A DNA stretch of 41,297 bases from Streptomyces sp. JJ38 (GCF_019303475.1 NZ_JABLSI010000046.1:1-41297); one strand, 5' to 3'; shown: positions 10,043 to 18,871, numbered from the stretch's first letter. The notes: a model not told the origin generated them from the sequence alone. Made by a program: numbers and translations.

Positions 10043-10744
10043 TCAGTCCAGACGTCGTGCCACGCCGAGCAGCCCCGTCTCGGCGTCCGTGGGCTGGATC
10101 TTCGCGAACTGGCGGTCCTTCGGCGCACACCACAGCGTGACGCCGTCACCGAGCGACGGCAGGGCCTGGACCTCCGGATCCGAGAGCGTCAGCATGCGGC
10201 CGAGCTGCCGCGCCTCCTGTGGCGAAACCCGCTGGACGCCGGTGAGCGCCGCGCTCCGCAGCAGTCGGGGCGCGACCGGGCTCAGGTAGGGAAGCAGCGT
10301 CAGCACGGACTGCCACGGTGCGGAGGAGACACGCCCACGCGGCGGCTTCATGCCACAGTCCCGGATCACGACGACGGGGCTGCCCACCGTCGCGCCCAGA
10401 GCCGGAACCCGTCCGACGTCGTACACGGCCATCGCACCCCGCACGCCGCCCTCACCGCCCACAGCGTGCAACAACGTCGTCCACACCTGCGGGCGCCCCG
10501 TCTCCACGGCGATCCGGGCACCGGTGGCCGCCAGCCGCAGGGCGAGCACCTGCGCGGTCCACAGCCCCCCGATCAACAACACCTCGAACGGGCGCGGATG
10601 GTGAAAGCCCATCACGGCGGGCCCGCCGCGCGCGTCCACGCCGACGGCGACCCCGTCGTCACCGATCGGCAGGGACAGGGCGTCGAGCTGCTCACTCGAC
10701 AGAACGTGCCGCGTCAGCCGCGGCCCCCGCAGGCGCAACGTCAT
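10043..10744 (-). CDS. Unknown protein translationally coupled to EccE
   Basis: A 233-aa protein of unknown function, not recognised. It follows eccE directly: the eccE TGA overlaps the start region (GTGATGA), so translation is coupled. The ATG at 10744 is chosen over the GTG at 10747 because a GGGGGG site lies 5 bases before the ATG and only 2 before the GTG. No signal peptide or clear membrane segment is seen. Residues ~50-140 (VLLIGGLWTAQVLALRLAA, AVETGRPQVWTTLLHAVGG, SPVVVIRDCG) look like an alternating alpha/beta domain; the C-terminal part contains LTLSDPEVQALPSLGDGVTL and DRQFAKIQPTDAETG. The coupling suggests that it binds or supports EccE, possibly on the cytosolic face of the machine. 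This is an inference from position only. Confidence 0.8.
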   Translation of the reverse strand: MTLRLRGPRLTRHVLSSEQLDALSLPIGDDGVAVGVDARGGPAVMGFHHPRPFEVLLIGGLWTAQVLALRLAATGARIAVETGRPQVWTTLLHAVGGEGGVRGAMAVYDVGRVPALGATVGSPVVVIRDCGMKPPRGRVSSAPWQSVLTLLPYLSPVAPRLLRSAALTGVQRVSPQEARQLGRMLTLSDPEVQALPSLGDGVTLWCAPKDRQFAKIQPTDAETGLLGVARRLD

Positions 10745-12075
10745 CACAGCCCCCCGAGCGGGATCGAGGCGAGCACGCCGGGAGCCTGCTCACGGTCCAG
10801 CCTGACCAGGCCGACCCGTAGCCGGCGTGCCGCCTCCTCCAGCTGCCGGCACAGCGCGGAAAGCTCCTCCGCACCGCGCCCGGTGATCCTGACGTGGCTG
10901 GTCAACGCCACCGACTCCTTCCCCCGCGGGGCCAACGTGATGCTCAGCGTCGTCGCCAGCGCCGGAACGGCGGACAGGGCGCCGGCCACGTCCACCAGCG
11001 AGGGGCCACCGGTGCCCAGCGCGGGCCAGCGGCGGATGCCGTAAACCGTGTGCCAGCGGTCGTCGCACCGCCAGCTGCGCACCGACTCGGCCGTGCGTCG
11101 CGCCGGCGCGGTGCCCGGGTGGCTTGCCTGCGCCGTCACCATCGGGTCGGCGACCACCGACGTGGCCATCGCCGTCACGCACTCGTCCTCCGACAGCACC
11201 GTGGCGCGGAACCCGGCACCGACCAGACGGCTGGCCAGGTGATCCGCCACCCGCACCAGCGCACGCTGCGCGCCCTCGAAACCACCGCCGCGGGCCGCCA
11301 CGGCCTCCGCGCACAGCTCGGGATCCAGTTTGAGCGCCACCCACGTCACGCGCACCGCCGGAGCCCCGGACTCGGCCTGGAGCGGACCATAGCTCAGCGC
11401 GGCCACCGAGCGTGGCGGAAGCGCCGGAGCCGGCGCCGGCTGTGTGTGCTGCACCACCTGGACGGACTCCAGCCGGATGCCGTCGACCTCCAGCGCGTCC
11501 CGCAACAGGGCAAGCGGCAGCGGACGTTCGTCACGCCTCCGGTTCAGCGCCCTCGGCCGTCGCTCCACGCGGACGAGTACCGTCGAGAACGTCTCGTCTC
11601 CGATCACACCGATGGAGCGACCGTCCCGGTGCGTGTACGAGCGGCTGCGCAGACCGGGGGCCGACTCCACCAACGGCACGAGCCCCGCGGGGATCTCGCG
11701 ATCCAGCACCGGGCCACCGGACTTCGCGCGCCGCCGGAAGGCCAGGGCGTCCCCGATCCGCTCCGGCAGGGAGCGCCGCCCCCATCGCGCCCCGAGCGCG
11801 ACCAGGACCACGGCGACCACGGCGGCGGGAACGAGGAGCAGTTCGCTGACCACCCAGGCCGTGAGCACGAGGCACGCCGCGACCTGGACGAGGACCACCT
11901 GGAGGAGATGAACAGGCCCGAAGCTCCCGGGTGTCGACTCCCGTCCCAGCGTGACAGGCCCCCTCGGGGATCGCTGAGCCGGCCGCACACGTCGCGAAGA
12001 GGAACTGTGGGCTCCCCTCCCGCCGGTTCGGCTGCCGTGTTCGGTGCTACGGGTTCGGGTGGCGGTCCGCCCCAT
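10744..12075 (-). CDS. eccE: Type VII secretion protein EccE
   Basis: A 443-aa membrane component placed at the periphery of the ESX core complex in mycobacteria. After a ~50-residue basic, Ser/Thr-rich N-terminus come two transmembrane helices (about 57-76 and 78-95), then a large soluble domain starting RWGRRSLPERIGDALAFRRR, which is the usual EccE layout. The C-terminal half contains GTGGPSLVDVAGALSAVPAL and ends PGVLASIPLGGL. The ATG at 12075 is chosen: G-rich sequence precedes it, and the frame upstream offers only a TTG at 12111. It is divergent from eccB and overlaps the unknown downstream gene. Family identity is good, although EccE is the least conserved Ecc component. Confidence 0.85.
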   Translation of the reverse strand: MGRTATRTRSTEHGSRTGGRGAHSSSSRRVRPAQRSPRGPVTLGRESTPGSFGPVHLLQVVLVQVAACLVLTAWVVSELLLVPAAVVAVVLVALGARWGRRSLPERIGDALAFRRRAKSGGPVLDREIPAGLVPLVESAPGLRSRSYTHRDGRSIGVIGDETFSTVLVRVERRPRALNRRRDERPLPLALLRDALEVDGIRLESVQVVQHTQPAPAPALPPRSVAALSYGPLQAESGAPAVRVTWVALKLDPELCAEAVAARGGGFEGAQRALVRVADHLASRLVGAGFRATVLSEDECVTAMATSVVADPMVTAQASHPGTAPARRTAESVRSWRCDDRWHTVYGIRRWPALGTGGPSLVDVAGALSAVPALATTLSITLAPRGKESVALTSHVRITGRGAEELSALCRQLEEAARRLRVGLVRLDREQAPGVLASIPLGGL

Positions 12076-12267
12076 GCCCCTACGCCCCCTTGTGTCCGTA
12101 TTCGCCCGCAAAGCGGAGGCGGCTGACCGGGCCTCACCCTACCCGAGCGGCCTCCGCAGCCTGATCGCAGGCATGGTAGAACCCGAACGACCAAGCCACG
12201 CGGGCGAGGTCATACCCTGGGACCCGCTGACCGCAGGGAACCGGTCCGCGAGGAGGAGCGATCGGAC
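12076..12267. promoter_or_regulatory. Divergent eccE/eccB intergenic region
   Basis: These 192 bases separate eccE (minus) and eccB (plus) and should contain both promoters. The exact AGGAGG-type site of eccB lies just before its ATG. No convincing pair of promoter hexamers could be assigned by eye. Confidence 0.4.
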
Positions 12268-13767
12268 ATGGCATCCAGGCGCGACGAACTCAACGCCTAC
12301 ACCTTTGCGAAGAAGCGTACGGTCGCGTCCTTCCTGCAACCATCGCCCACCGGCACCGAGGAAGGGGCGCCGAAGCCCATGCGCGCCTTCCTGCCCGGCG
12401 TCGTCATCGGCGCCGTCATCATGGCGGGCTTCGGCGCGTGGGGCATGTTCAAGCCCAAGGTCCCCAAGGGCTGGGACGAACCCGGGAAGCACGTCATCGT
12501 CGCCAGCAAGTCCACGACCCGGTACGTCGTCCTGGAGACCGACGGGCAGAAGCAGCTGCACCCCGTCCTCAACTTCTCCTCGGCCAAGCTCCTGCTGGAC
12601 GGGGAAGGGGCGGACATCGTCGAGGTCGACGAGGCCGTGCTCGACAGCGGCGACATCCCGATCGGACCCACCGTCGGCATCCCCTACGCACCCGACCGGC
12701 TACCCGCACGCGGCGAAGCGGGCAAGGCCAAACGGTGGGCGGTGTGCGAACAGCCGGGCGCGTCCGAGCAGTCCGTCCAGAGCGCCACCTTCGTGCTGGC
12801 CGACCGTGACGTCGACGAGGTGGAAGGCGAGCACCGGCTCTCCGGAGACGACGTCATGTACGTGCAGAGCGGGGACAAGAAGCGGTTCCTCGTCGACGCC
12901 CGCGGCACCAAGTACGAGATCGCCACGGAGAACAGCGAACTCCTCCTCCGCTCACTCGTCGGTGAAGGCCGCCCCCAGCAGGTCAGCGACGCATGGCTCG
13001 CCACCTTTCGTGACGGCAGCCCCGTCGAGTTCCCCGAACTCCCCGACGGCGTCGGCACCCCGGCCGGCATAGACGGGCTCGACGACTCCGCGAACCGGGT
13101 CGGCATGGTGCTCATCGCGCCCACCGGCTCCGGACCGCAGCACTACGTCGTCCTGCCGAACAAGGTCGTCCCCATCACCGATTTCACCGCCCGTCTCCTC
13201 CTCGACCATCCCGGCTCCCTCGAACTCGGACAGAAGGGCAAGGCCATGGACGTCGCTGCGCAGTCCTTCACCGCGGCCCCGGCGTCCGACGGGCCCACCG
13301 TCGAGTACGACTGGCCGGAGCTGGAACCCGACCAGTCCAACTCCGCCTCCCGCGACACCGTCTGCAGCGTCCTGCGGAAGGTCGACGACAACGGCTCCGT
13401 CACGCTCTCGACGTGGGCTGGCGACGCCTACCCCGTTCCCATCTCCGACGGCACCACCAGCGCCTACGTCACCCCCGGCTCGGGCCTGCTGTACCGCCAG
13501 TTCCAGGGCACCGACACGGCCACGGGCGGCACCTTCCTCGTCACCGACACGGGCCTGCGCTACGCCGTCCAGTCCAACACCGACAGCAGCGCCCGGGACA
13601 CGGACGAGGGCGAGGAGAACGACTCGGCCAGCGACAACAACCAGGCCCAGCTCCGGCTCGGCTACAAGGACGTCGAGCCCGTCCCGGTGCCCGCCCACTG
13701 GTCCGAGTTCCTGCCCAAGGGCCCGCGGCTCGACACCACCAGCGCGCGGCAGCCGCAGGGGGCGTGA
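12268..13767 (+). CDS. eccB: Type VII secretion protein EccB
   Basis: A 499-aa bitopic membrane protein of the ESX core complex. The N-terminal MASRRDELNAYTFAKKRTVA stretch is the conserved cytosolic EccB start, followed by one transmembrane helix (about 41-61) and a large extracytoplasmic repeat domain with several Cys (for example WAVCEQPG and DTVCSVLRK) that probably form disulphides. The tail is Asp/Glu-rich, then Pro-rich. The ATG at 12268 follows AGGAGG by 12 bases. Its TGA overlaps the ATG of mycP1 by one base, so the two are coupled. In mycobacteria EccB links the inner-membrane complex to the periplasm and to MycP, which matches this pairing. Confidence 0.93.
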   Translation: MASRRDELNAYTFAKKRTVASFLQPSPTGTEEGAPKPMRAFLPGVVIGAVIMAGFGAWGMFKPKVPKGWDEPGKHVIVASKSTTRYVVLETDGQKQLHPVLNFSSAKLLLDGEGADIVEVDEAVLDSGDIPIGPTVGIPYAPDRLPARGEAGKAKRWAVCEQPGASEQSVQSATFVLADRDVDEVEGEHRLSGDDVMYVQSGDKKRFLVDARGTKYEIATENSELLLRSLVGEGRPQQVSDAWLATFRDGSPVEFPELPDGVGTPAGIDGLDDSANRVGMVLIAPTGSGPQHYVVLPNKVVPITDFTARLLLDHPGSLELGQKGKAMDVAAQSFTAAPASDGPTVEYDWPELEPDQSNSASRDTVCSVLRKVDDNGSVTLSTWAGDAYPVPISDGTTSAYVTPGSGLLYRQFQGTDTATGGTFLVTDTGLRYAVQSNTDSSARDTDEGEENDSASDNNQAQLRLGYKDVEPVPVPAHWSEFLPKGPRLDTTSARQPQGA

Positions 13768-15008
13768 TGAAGCGCCCCGCAACCCTCCTCACCGTCCTGG
13801 CCCTCGGCCTGGGCACGCTCCTGGTACCCCCCGCCCGCGCCGCCGACCTCGGCGCCGGTCCCGAATCCGGCCCCGGCACGGAGCTCGCGGCGGGCAGCCA
13901 GTGCACCTACCCCGCCAAGCCCTTCAAGGGCCGCCCCTGGTACCTCCAGCGCGTGCTCCTGGACGAGCTGTGGGACCAGACCAAGGGCAAGGGCGTGCGC
14001 GTCGCCGTCATCGACACCGGCGTCGACGTCAAACACCCCCAGCTCAAGGGCGCCGTCGACGTCGACAGCGGCGCCGACCTCATCCCCGAGGACAAGCAGC
14101 GCGAGGGCGCCCCCAAGGGCCCGGCCGCCGACCTCGTCGGCCACGGCACCAAGGTCGCCGGAATCATCGCCGCACGTCCCGCCGAAGGCACCGGATTCGT
14201 CGGCATCGCCCCCGAGGCCACCATCATCCCGATCCGCCAGAACGACGCCGAGGGCGTGGGAACCACCGAAACCCTCGCCCAGGGCATCCGCCACGCGATC
14301 GCGGAGGAGGCCGACGTCATCAACATCTCCCAGGACACCGTCGAGCCGCTGTCCGACGACCACCCGCTCAGGGAGGCCATCCAGGAGGCCCTGGACGCCG
14401 AGATCGTCGTCATCGCCTCCGCGGGCAACGACGGGGCGGACGGCAAGCTCAAGAAGACCTTCCCGGCCTCCCTGCCCGGCGTCCTCGCGGTGGCCGCCTC
14501 CGACCGGAACAACGAACGGGCCCTCTTCTCCCAGCGCGGTGAGTTCGTCGGCATAGCGGCACCGGGCGTCGACATCGTCTCGACGGTTCCCGGAGGCGGA
14601 CACTGCGCGGACAACGGCACGAGCTTCGCCGCCCCCTTCGTCGCCGGCGTCGCCGCACTCATCCTCGCCGAGCACCCCCAGTGGGAGCCCCACCAGGTCG
14701 TGGCGCAGATCCAGCAGACCGCCGAACGGTCGATCAGCGGCGCCGACCACCACGTGGGCTGGGGCGTCATCGACCCCGTCCGCGCCCTCACCCAGGACGA
14801 CCGGCCCATCGAGAAGCCCGTGGCCCGCGACGGCGTCCAGCCCGCCCCGGCCCCGGAACCGGCGCCGCTCCAACTCGGCGAGTCCTACGCCGAGCGCAAC
14901 GAGCGCCTGGGCACCTACGTGTTCCTGACCGCCGCCGTCCTCGTCGGCGTCGTCACCGGCACGTCGGTCGTCCTCCGCGACCGCCGCCGACGCCTGCTCA
15001 AGGGATAG
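13767..15008 (+). CDS. mycP: Type VII secretion-associated serine protease (mycosin 1)
   Basis: A 413-aa subtilisin-family (S8) protease anchored on the outer face of the membrane. It has a signal peptide (residues 1-25, ending PPARAA), then the catalytic triad Asp83 (VAVIDTGVD), His126 (GHGTKVAG) and Ser286 (NGTSFAAPFVAG), with Asn221 (AGND) for the oxyanion hole. A Pro-rich linker and a C-terminal transmembrane helix (about 383-403) with a basic cytosolic tail follow. These are all the hallmarks of MycP. The ATG overlaps the eccB stop (TGATG); a GTG immediately before it is also possible. Base composition is the high GC of the neighbours, unlike the second mycosin downstream. Confidence 0.93.
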   Translation: MKRPATLLTVLALGLGTLLVPPARAADLGAGPESGPGTELAAGSQCTYPAKPFKGRPWYLQRVLLDELWDQTKGKGVRVAVIDTGVDVKHPQLKGAVDVDSGADLIPEDKQREGAPKGPAADLVGHGTKVAGIIAARPAEGTGFVGIAPEATIIPIRQNDAEGVGTTETLAQGIRHAIAEEADVINISQDTVEPLSDDHPLREAIQEALDAEIVVIASAGNDGADGKLKKTFPASLPGVLAVAASDRNNERALFSQRGEFVGIAAPGVDIVSTVPGGGHCADNGTSFAAPFVAGVAALILAEHPQWEPHQVVAQIQQTAERSISGADHHVGWGVIDPVRALTQDDRPIEKPVARDGVQPAPAPEPAPLQLGESYAERNERLGTYVFLTAAVLVGVVTGTSVVLRDRRRRLLKG

Positions 15009-15099
15009 TCGGCAGCCGGGTGATGTTGCAGTTGTGACACAGCCCAGGGAGGCGTCAACTAACCGCTGGCACTATGACTTTCACCGCCCTACCTTGCAG

Positions 15100-15128
15100 T
15101 TGGAACCGACTGCACGTCGGGATAGGGT
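15100..15128 (+). promoter_or_regulatory. Housekeeping-type promoter of the substrate operon
   Basis: TTGGAA (15100-15105), a 17-base spacer and TAGGGT (15123-15128) lie 45 bases before the ATG of the 146-aa gene. This is the best promoter match in the secretion locus. The -35 sits inside an imperfect palindrome (GCAGTTGG-AA-CCGACTGC, 15096-15113), which could be an operator. It would drive the five genes from 15174 to 19159. Confidence 0.6.
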
Positions 15129-15173
15129 GACCACTACACGTGAACGGGGACAGGTTGGCCAGGGGGGCTTGCC

Positions 15174-15614
15174 ATGGTTGACGCCCATCAGGGCGGCGGG
15201 GGGACTTCGGGCGACTTCAGACGCGCTGCGGAGTCGTTGAAGGACTTCAAGAAGCGGGTCGACGCCATCATCGAGAACCTCGAGAAGTCGGCAGCGTCGA
15301 AGACGAACCTCAGCACCAACGCCGTAGTTCCGAAGACGTCATACGGCACGGGATTCAGCGAGGCGGAGGACCTGTCCCGCCAGTACGACCGGATCCACAC
15401 GCATCTGACGACGCTGTCCCAGACGTTCAGCGACCAGATCGACGCCATGGGCATCGCCGTCCTCGGCGCCGACATCGGCTTCGACAACCTGGAAGAGGAC
15501 CTGAAGCGTAGGTTCTGGGAGATCCACGAGCGCACGAGGACGCGGCACGATGCGAGCCAGGGCGCCAGGGACACAGGCGACGAGTCCAACTCCGACGTGA
15601 ACCAGGGTCTGTAG
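15174..15614 (+). CDS. Small helical protein of the ESX substrate operon
   Basis: A 146-aa protein with no signal peptide or membrane helix, rich in predicted amphipathic helices: DFRRAAESLKDFKKRVDAII (about 14-33) and EAEDLSRQYDRIHTHLTTLS with the following helix (about 63-95). The N-terminus is Gly-rich and the C-terminus is Asp/Ser-rich. There is no WXG motif. Size, helical make-up and first position in the operon fit an EspC-like or other WXG100-fold secreted partner protein, but I cannot assign a named family. The ATG follows an AGGGGGG site by 5 bases. It may pair with the next gene product, as many T7SS substrates leave as helical heterodimers. Confidence 0.8.
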   Translation: MVDAHQGGGGTSGDFRRAAESLKDFKKRVDAIIENLEKSAASKTNLSTNAVVPKTSYGTGFSEAEDLSRQYDRIHTHLTTLSQTFSDQIDAMGIAVLGADIGFDNLEEDLKRRFWEIHERTRTRHDASQGARDTGDESNSDVNQGL

Positions 15615-15632
15615 CAGTGAGGACAGGCATCG

Positions 15633-17171
15633 ATGAGTGACGAGGAACCCTCGATCGACGAGGCACAGGCGCACCTGCAGGTCAATCTGACCGACATCAG
15701 CCGGCGGCAGCGGTCCATGCTGTCGTGGAGCGGCGGCAACGCCTCACTCGGTCAGACGGACTTCGAGGGCTACCAGCTCAACTCCATGCTGGACATGATC
15801 GAGAGCTCGAAGCCCAGCGACCTGGAAGCCGCAGCGGATGCCCTCTCGAACGCGTCAGACGCGATCGAGGGCGTCGGCGAGGACATCAAGAAGTACGCGG
15901 CCAACGTCGACTGGGAGGGCGAGTCCGGTGACGCCTTCCGCGCGTGGGCGGACAACCTCGGCAAGAACACGCTCAAGCTCGCCTCGTACACCGGCCAGGC
16001 CGGAATCCAGATGCGCGCGGCGTCCATCGGCCTTGCCTCCGTCAAGAGCAGCATGCCCCCGCGCGAGTACGGTCCCTACCTGCCGGTGGATATCCAGGAA
16101 GCCAGCGCCGCCGATGATCCGCGGGAGAGGAACCGCCAGGAAGCCATCAACCAGATGAACCGGCTGTCCTCGTTCTACAAGGTGTCGCACGACAACATGG
16201 CCACCCAGGAGGAGCCCACCTTCGCCCCACCCCCGGACTTCGGCGTGCCGGAGCCGAAGGACGGGCACAAATACGATGTGGGGAGCGGCGGTAGGGCATC
16301 GCCCCCGGCGAGTACGTCAGAGCGACCTGTATCTGACGATAGGCCAAGCCTGGGCTCTGGGACGACAGTATCCGCGAGCCTGCGTCCGACAGAGGTGACC
16401 AACTCGACGCGACCGGTTGGAACTGAGATCAATAACACGACTCTGCCAACGTCGCCCATGGAGCAGTCGATCACTCGCCCTGGTCCGACGACCAGTAGCC
16501 CGCCTTCTGTACCGAGTACCCTTCCCGTCGTGCCGCCTACCACCGGAACACAGCGAGTGTCGGAACAACGGACCGGCCGATTCTCTGAAGGGCGAAACCC
16601 GCAGAAGCGGGCTTTCCCGCCGCTCCAGTCAGACACGGGTTCCCGTTCTGACGCACGTGCCAAGGGGACGCCGCCTGTTGCCGGACGTCCGCCCGGGCCG
16701 AATGTGGGGAACGCTGCTCCCATGGGACGTCCACCGCAGATGAACGTTCCCCCAAGAACTGGGCGACCGGATGCCATCTTCGGCGGGCTGCCACACCGAC
16801 CTGGTCCCTCGGGCCCGGCGCCCATTCCACAGGGTACTGTCGCCGGCACCGAACGCGGACCAGTAGGACGAGGGCCCATGGTCGGCAACCCTGGAACGGC
16901 CGGACCCGTCGGAAACACAGGACCCGTTGGCTCGCACCGCCGCAACCCCACTGGCGGTGGGGGCGCCAGCGACCCGCGCTCGGCATCCACCAATCGCTCC
17001 CAGCGGGGCGGCTTCTTCACGCCCGGAGGAGCGGGGCTCGTCCAGCGGCCGAGCGCAACAGGACCTCGGACTCGTGAGGAGAAGCGAGACGATGCCCGGC
17101 CTGAATACCTCACCGAGGACGGGGAGACGTGGAAGGGGCGTCGAGGCGTCGTTCCTCCGGTGATCGAGTAG
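15633..17171 (+). CDS. WXG/PPE-like protein with long proline-rich tail
   Basis: A 512-aa candidate T7SS substrate. Residues ~10-190 form a helical domain with a clear WXG turn (VDWEGESGDAF, Trp94-Gly96) between helices, followed by a segment up to YGPYLPVDIQ; this resembles the long WXG100/PPE-like domains of actinobacterial secreted proteins. From about residue 195 the chain is low complexity, rich in Pro, Gly, Thr, Ser and Arg, ending in EDGETWKGRRGVVPPVIE. The ending resembles proline-rich T7SS proteins whose last residues are conserved. The nucleotide composition drops in GC from about base 16290. The ATG follows GAGGA by 9 bases. It lies between the 146-aa protein and mycosin 2, which may cleave or help release it. 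Confidence 0.8.
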   Translation: MSDEEPSIDEAQAHLQVNLTDISRRQRSMLSWSGGNASLGQTDFEGYQLNSMLDMIESSKPSDLEAAADALSNASDAIEGVGEDIKKYAANVDWEGESGDAFRAWADNLGKNTLKLASYTGQAGIQMRAASIGLASVKSSMPPREYGPYLPVDIQEASAADDPRERNRQEAINQMNRLSSFYKVSHDNMATQEEPTFAPPPDFGVPEPKDGHKYDVGSGGRASPPASTSERPVSDDRPSLGSGTTVSASLRPTEVTNSTRPVGTEINNTTLPTSPMEQSITRPGPTTSSPPSVPSTLPVVPPTTGTQRVSEQRTGRFSEGRNPQKRAFPPLQSDTGSRSDARAKGTPPVAGRPPGPNVGNAAPMGRPPQMNVPPRTGRPDAIFGGLPHRPGPSGPAPIPQGTVAGTERGPVGRGPMVGNPGTAGPVGNTGPVGSHRRNPTGGGGASDPRSASTNRSQRGGFFTPGGAGLVQRPSATGPRTREEKRDDARPEYLTEDGETWKGRRGVVPPVIE

Positions 17172-17188
17172 CAGATGGGGCAGCGTAA

Positions 17189-18427
17189 ATGGCAGTAAAG
17201 AAGGGCCTAGGAGGGAACACGTTGTCGGCGTCCTTGTTTCGGCAAGCTTCCTTGCTGGCAATTTCGGGGTCTCTGCTAGGCTCATTGATTTGGCTGGCGC
17301 CTGCGGCGACTGCCCGTGACATCAGTGAGCAGCAATGGTATCTCGGCCCCATGAAGGCCGAGGAGATGTGGGAAATCAGCAAAGGTGAAGGAATTACGGT
17401 AGCCGTCATTGATTCGGGAGTGAACTCGTCGAGCAAAACACTCGACGGCAGGCTACTGCCCGGTGCAGACCTCACGGACCTTCCTGGCGACGCCACAGAT
17501 GACTATTCCGGTCATGGCACAACTATTGCCGAATTGATTGCTGGCACGGGCAAGAACGGTGGCATTCAGGGGATCGCGCCTGAGGCCAAAATCCTGCCAC
17601 TCCGAGTCGACCTAGCCACCGACGAAGAGGACGTCTGGAAAGAAAACGACGACACCTCCATCGAGGATGCGATACGCGCAGCAGCTGACAGTGATGCTCG
17701 CATCATCAATATGTCGGTCGGGGGTGTCTCTAGGCCAGAATTGGAATCAGCTGTCGAATATGCCGTCGACAAAGGAAAGCTGATTTTCGCAAGCACTGGC
17801 AACGATGGAAAGGATTACTCGGAGTACCCTGCGGGTTACAACGAAGTCGTCGCCGTTGGTGCGGTAACTAAGGAGAATAAGGTTGCCGATTATTCCCACG
17901 GTGGTAATGTTGACTTGACTGCACCTGGTTCCGACATTCCGGTTTGGTGTGACAAGAATTTCACGAGTTACTGCACGGGTAGCGGAACAAGTACAGCCAC
18001 AGCTATCGCGTCTGGTTCCGCAGCGCTGATCTGGGCAGAACACCCGGATTGGACAGCAAATCAGGTTCTTCGCGTTATGATGGAGACGGCCAGCAAGGCC
18101 GTAGACGGTAGCGACTACACCACGAGGCTGGGGTACGGAACCGTACGGCCTCGAAAGGTCCTCCTGGACGGGGAGGGCGACCCGGGGGACCCGAACCAGC
18201 ATCCGCTGCTCAAGGAAGAAGCGTCACCGTCCCCTTCGGCACCGACCTCAGCACCGCCTGGGGAGAAGCCAGCCGACAACGACGACTCCAAGTCGGACTG
18301 GGTGGAGGTCGCTGAGGAAGGCGATAGCGACGACGGCCCGCCTACGGGCCTGCTGATCGGCGGTGCCGTCGCGGCCGTGCTCGTCGTGGCCGGTGGTGTC
18401 GGGTTCCTGGTTCTGCGCCGCAGATAG
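17189..18427 (+). CDS. Second mycosin (S8 serine protease) of the ESX locus
   Basis: A 412-aa subtilisin-family protease with the MycP layout: signal peptide (about 1-42), Asp75 (VAVIDSGVN), His109 (GHGTTIAEL), Asn205 (STGND) and Ser268 (GSGTSTATAIASG), all present, so it should be active. A Pro/Ser/Asp-rich linker and a C-terminal transmembrane helix ending VLRRR follow. It is clearly different from mycP1 in sequence and base use: codons ending in A/T are common from 17189 to about 18120, then the usual GC-rich style returns in the linker and membrane anchor. This suggests that the catalytic part was acquired separately or recombined. It may process substrates of this operon. The ATG at 17189 follows a weak GGGG site. 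Confidence 0.88.
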   Translation: MAVKKGLGGNTLSASLFRQASLLAISGSLLGSLIWLAPAATARDISEQQWYLGPMKAEEMWEISKGEGITVAVIDSGVNSSSKTLDGRLLPGADLTDLPGDATDDYSGHGTTIAELIAGTGKNGGIQGIAPEAKILPLRVDLATDEEDVWKENDDTSIEDAIRAAADSDARIINMSVGGVSRPELESAVEYAVDKGKLIFASTGNDGKDYSEYPAGYNEVVAVGAVTKENKVADYSHGGNVDLTAPGSDIPVWCDKNFTSYCTGSGTSTATAIASGSAALIWAEHPDWTANQVLRVMMETASKAVDGSDYTTRLGYGTVRPRKVLLDGEGDPGDPNQHPLLKEEASPSPSAPTSAPPGEKPADNDDSKSDWVEVAEEGDSDDGPPTGLLIGGAVAAVLVVAGGVGFLVLRRR

Positions 18428-18490
18428 ACCCAGACGAGCAACCGCAACGAAGGACCACTCAAGCAACCACTCGCTCTGGAGGAGGAGCAC

Positions 18491-18856
18491 ATGACCGAGG
18501 GAAACAACCCGGGTACCGGCTTCAGGTCAGAAGACGGAGACCTTGCGCAGCTCATCACGGATGTCGACGCGATGCAGACCACGCTGCAGGGCAGGATCTC
18601 CGCTCTGAACGCCGCGGTGGACACGATCGAGACCGGTTGGAAGGGTTCGGCCGCCGGGGCCTACAACCACCTCCAGCGTCAGGCGAACGAGTACGCCCGG
18701 AAGCTGTACGACAAGCTCCGCTTCATGGAGGAGGCCCTCCAGATGAGCAAGGACGGCTTCACCGCCAACGAGCTGGAGCAGCTGGAGAACTTCAAGAAGA
18801 TCCACGGTCAGAGCCCGATCAGCGACTTCGTCGACTCCACGGCGACCGTCAAGTAA
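18491..18856 (+). CDS. esxB: WXG100 protein EsxB
   Basis: A 121-aa helix-turn-helix protein of the ESAT-6/CFP-10 family. The Trp-Lys-Gly turn (GWKGSAAGAY, Trp50-Gly52) joins two long helices. A C-terminal extension (DGFTANELEQLENFKKIHGQ onward) makes it longer than the typical ~100 aa. It forms a heterodimer with EsxA, is secreted by the ESX machine and in S. coelicolor is needed for normal sporulation (family knowledge). No Tyr-x-x-x-Asp/Glu export motif is visible in its tail, unlike in EsxA. The ATG follows GGAGGAG by 3 bases. The stop is 15 bases before esxA. Confidence 0.92.
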   Translation: MTEGNNPGTGFRSEDGDLAQLITDVDAMQTTLQGRISALNAAVDTIETGWKGSAAGAYNHLQRQANEYARKLYDKLRFMEEALQMSKDGFTANELEQLENFKKIHGQSPISDFVDSTATVK

Positions 18857-18871
18857 CGAGAAGGGGGAACC

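Noticed and set aside
9875..11044. A 389-codon plus-strand open frame
   Set aside because: Antisense to the eccE-coupled gene and eccE; Arg/Pro-rich without domain features.
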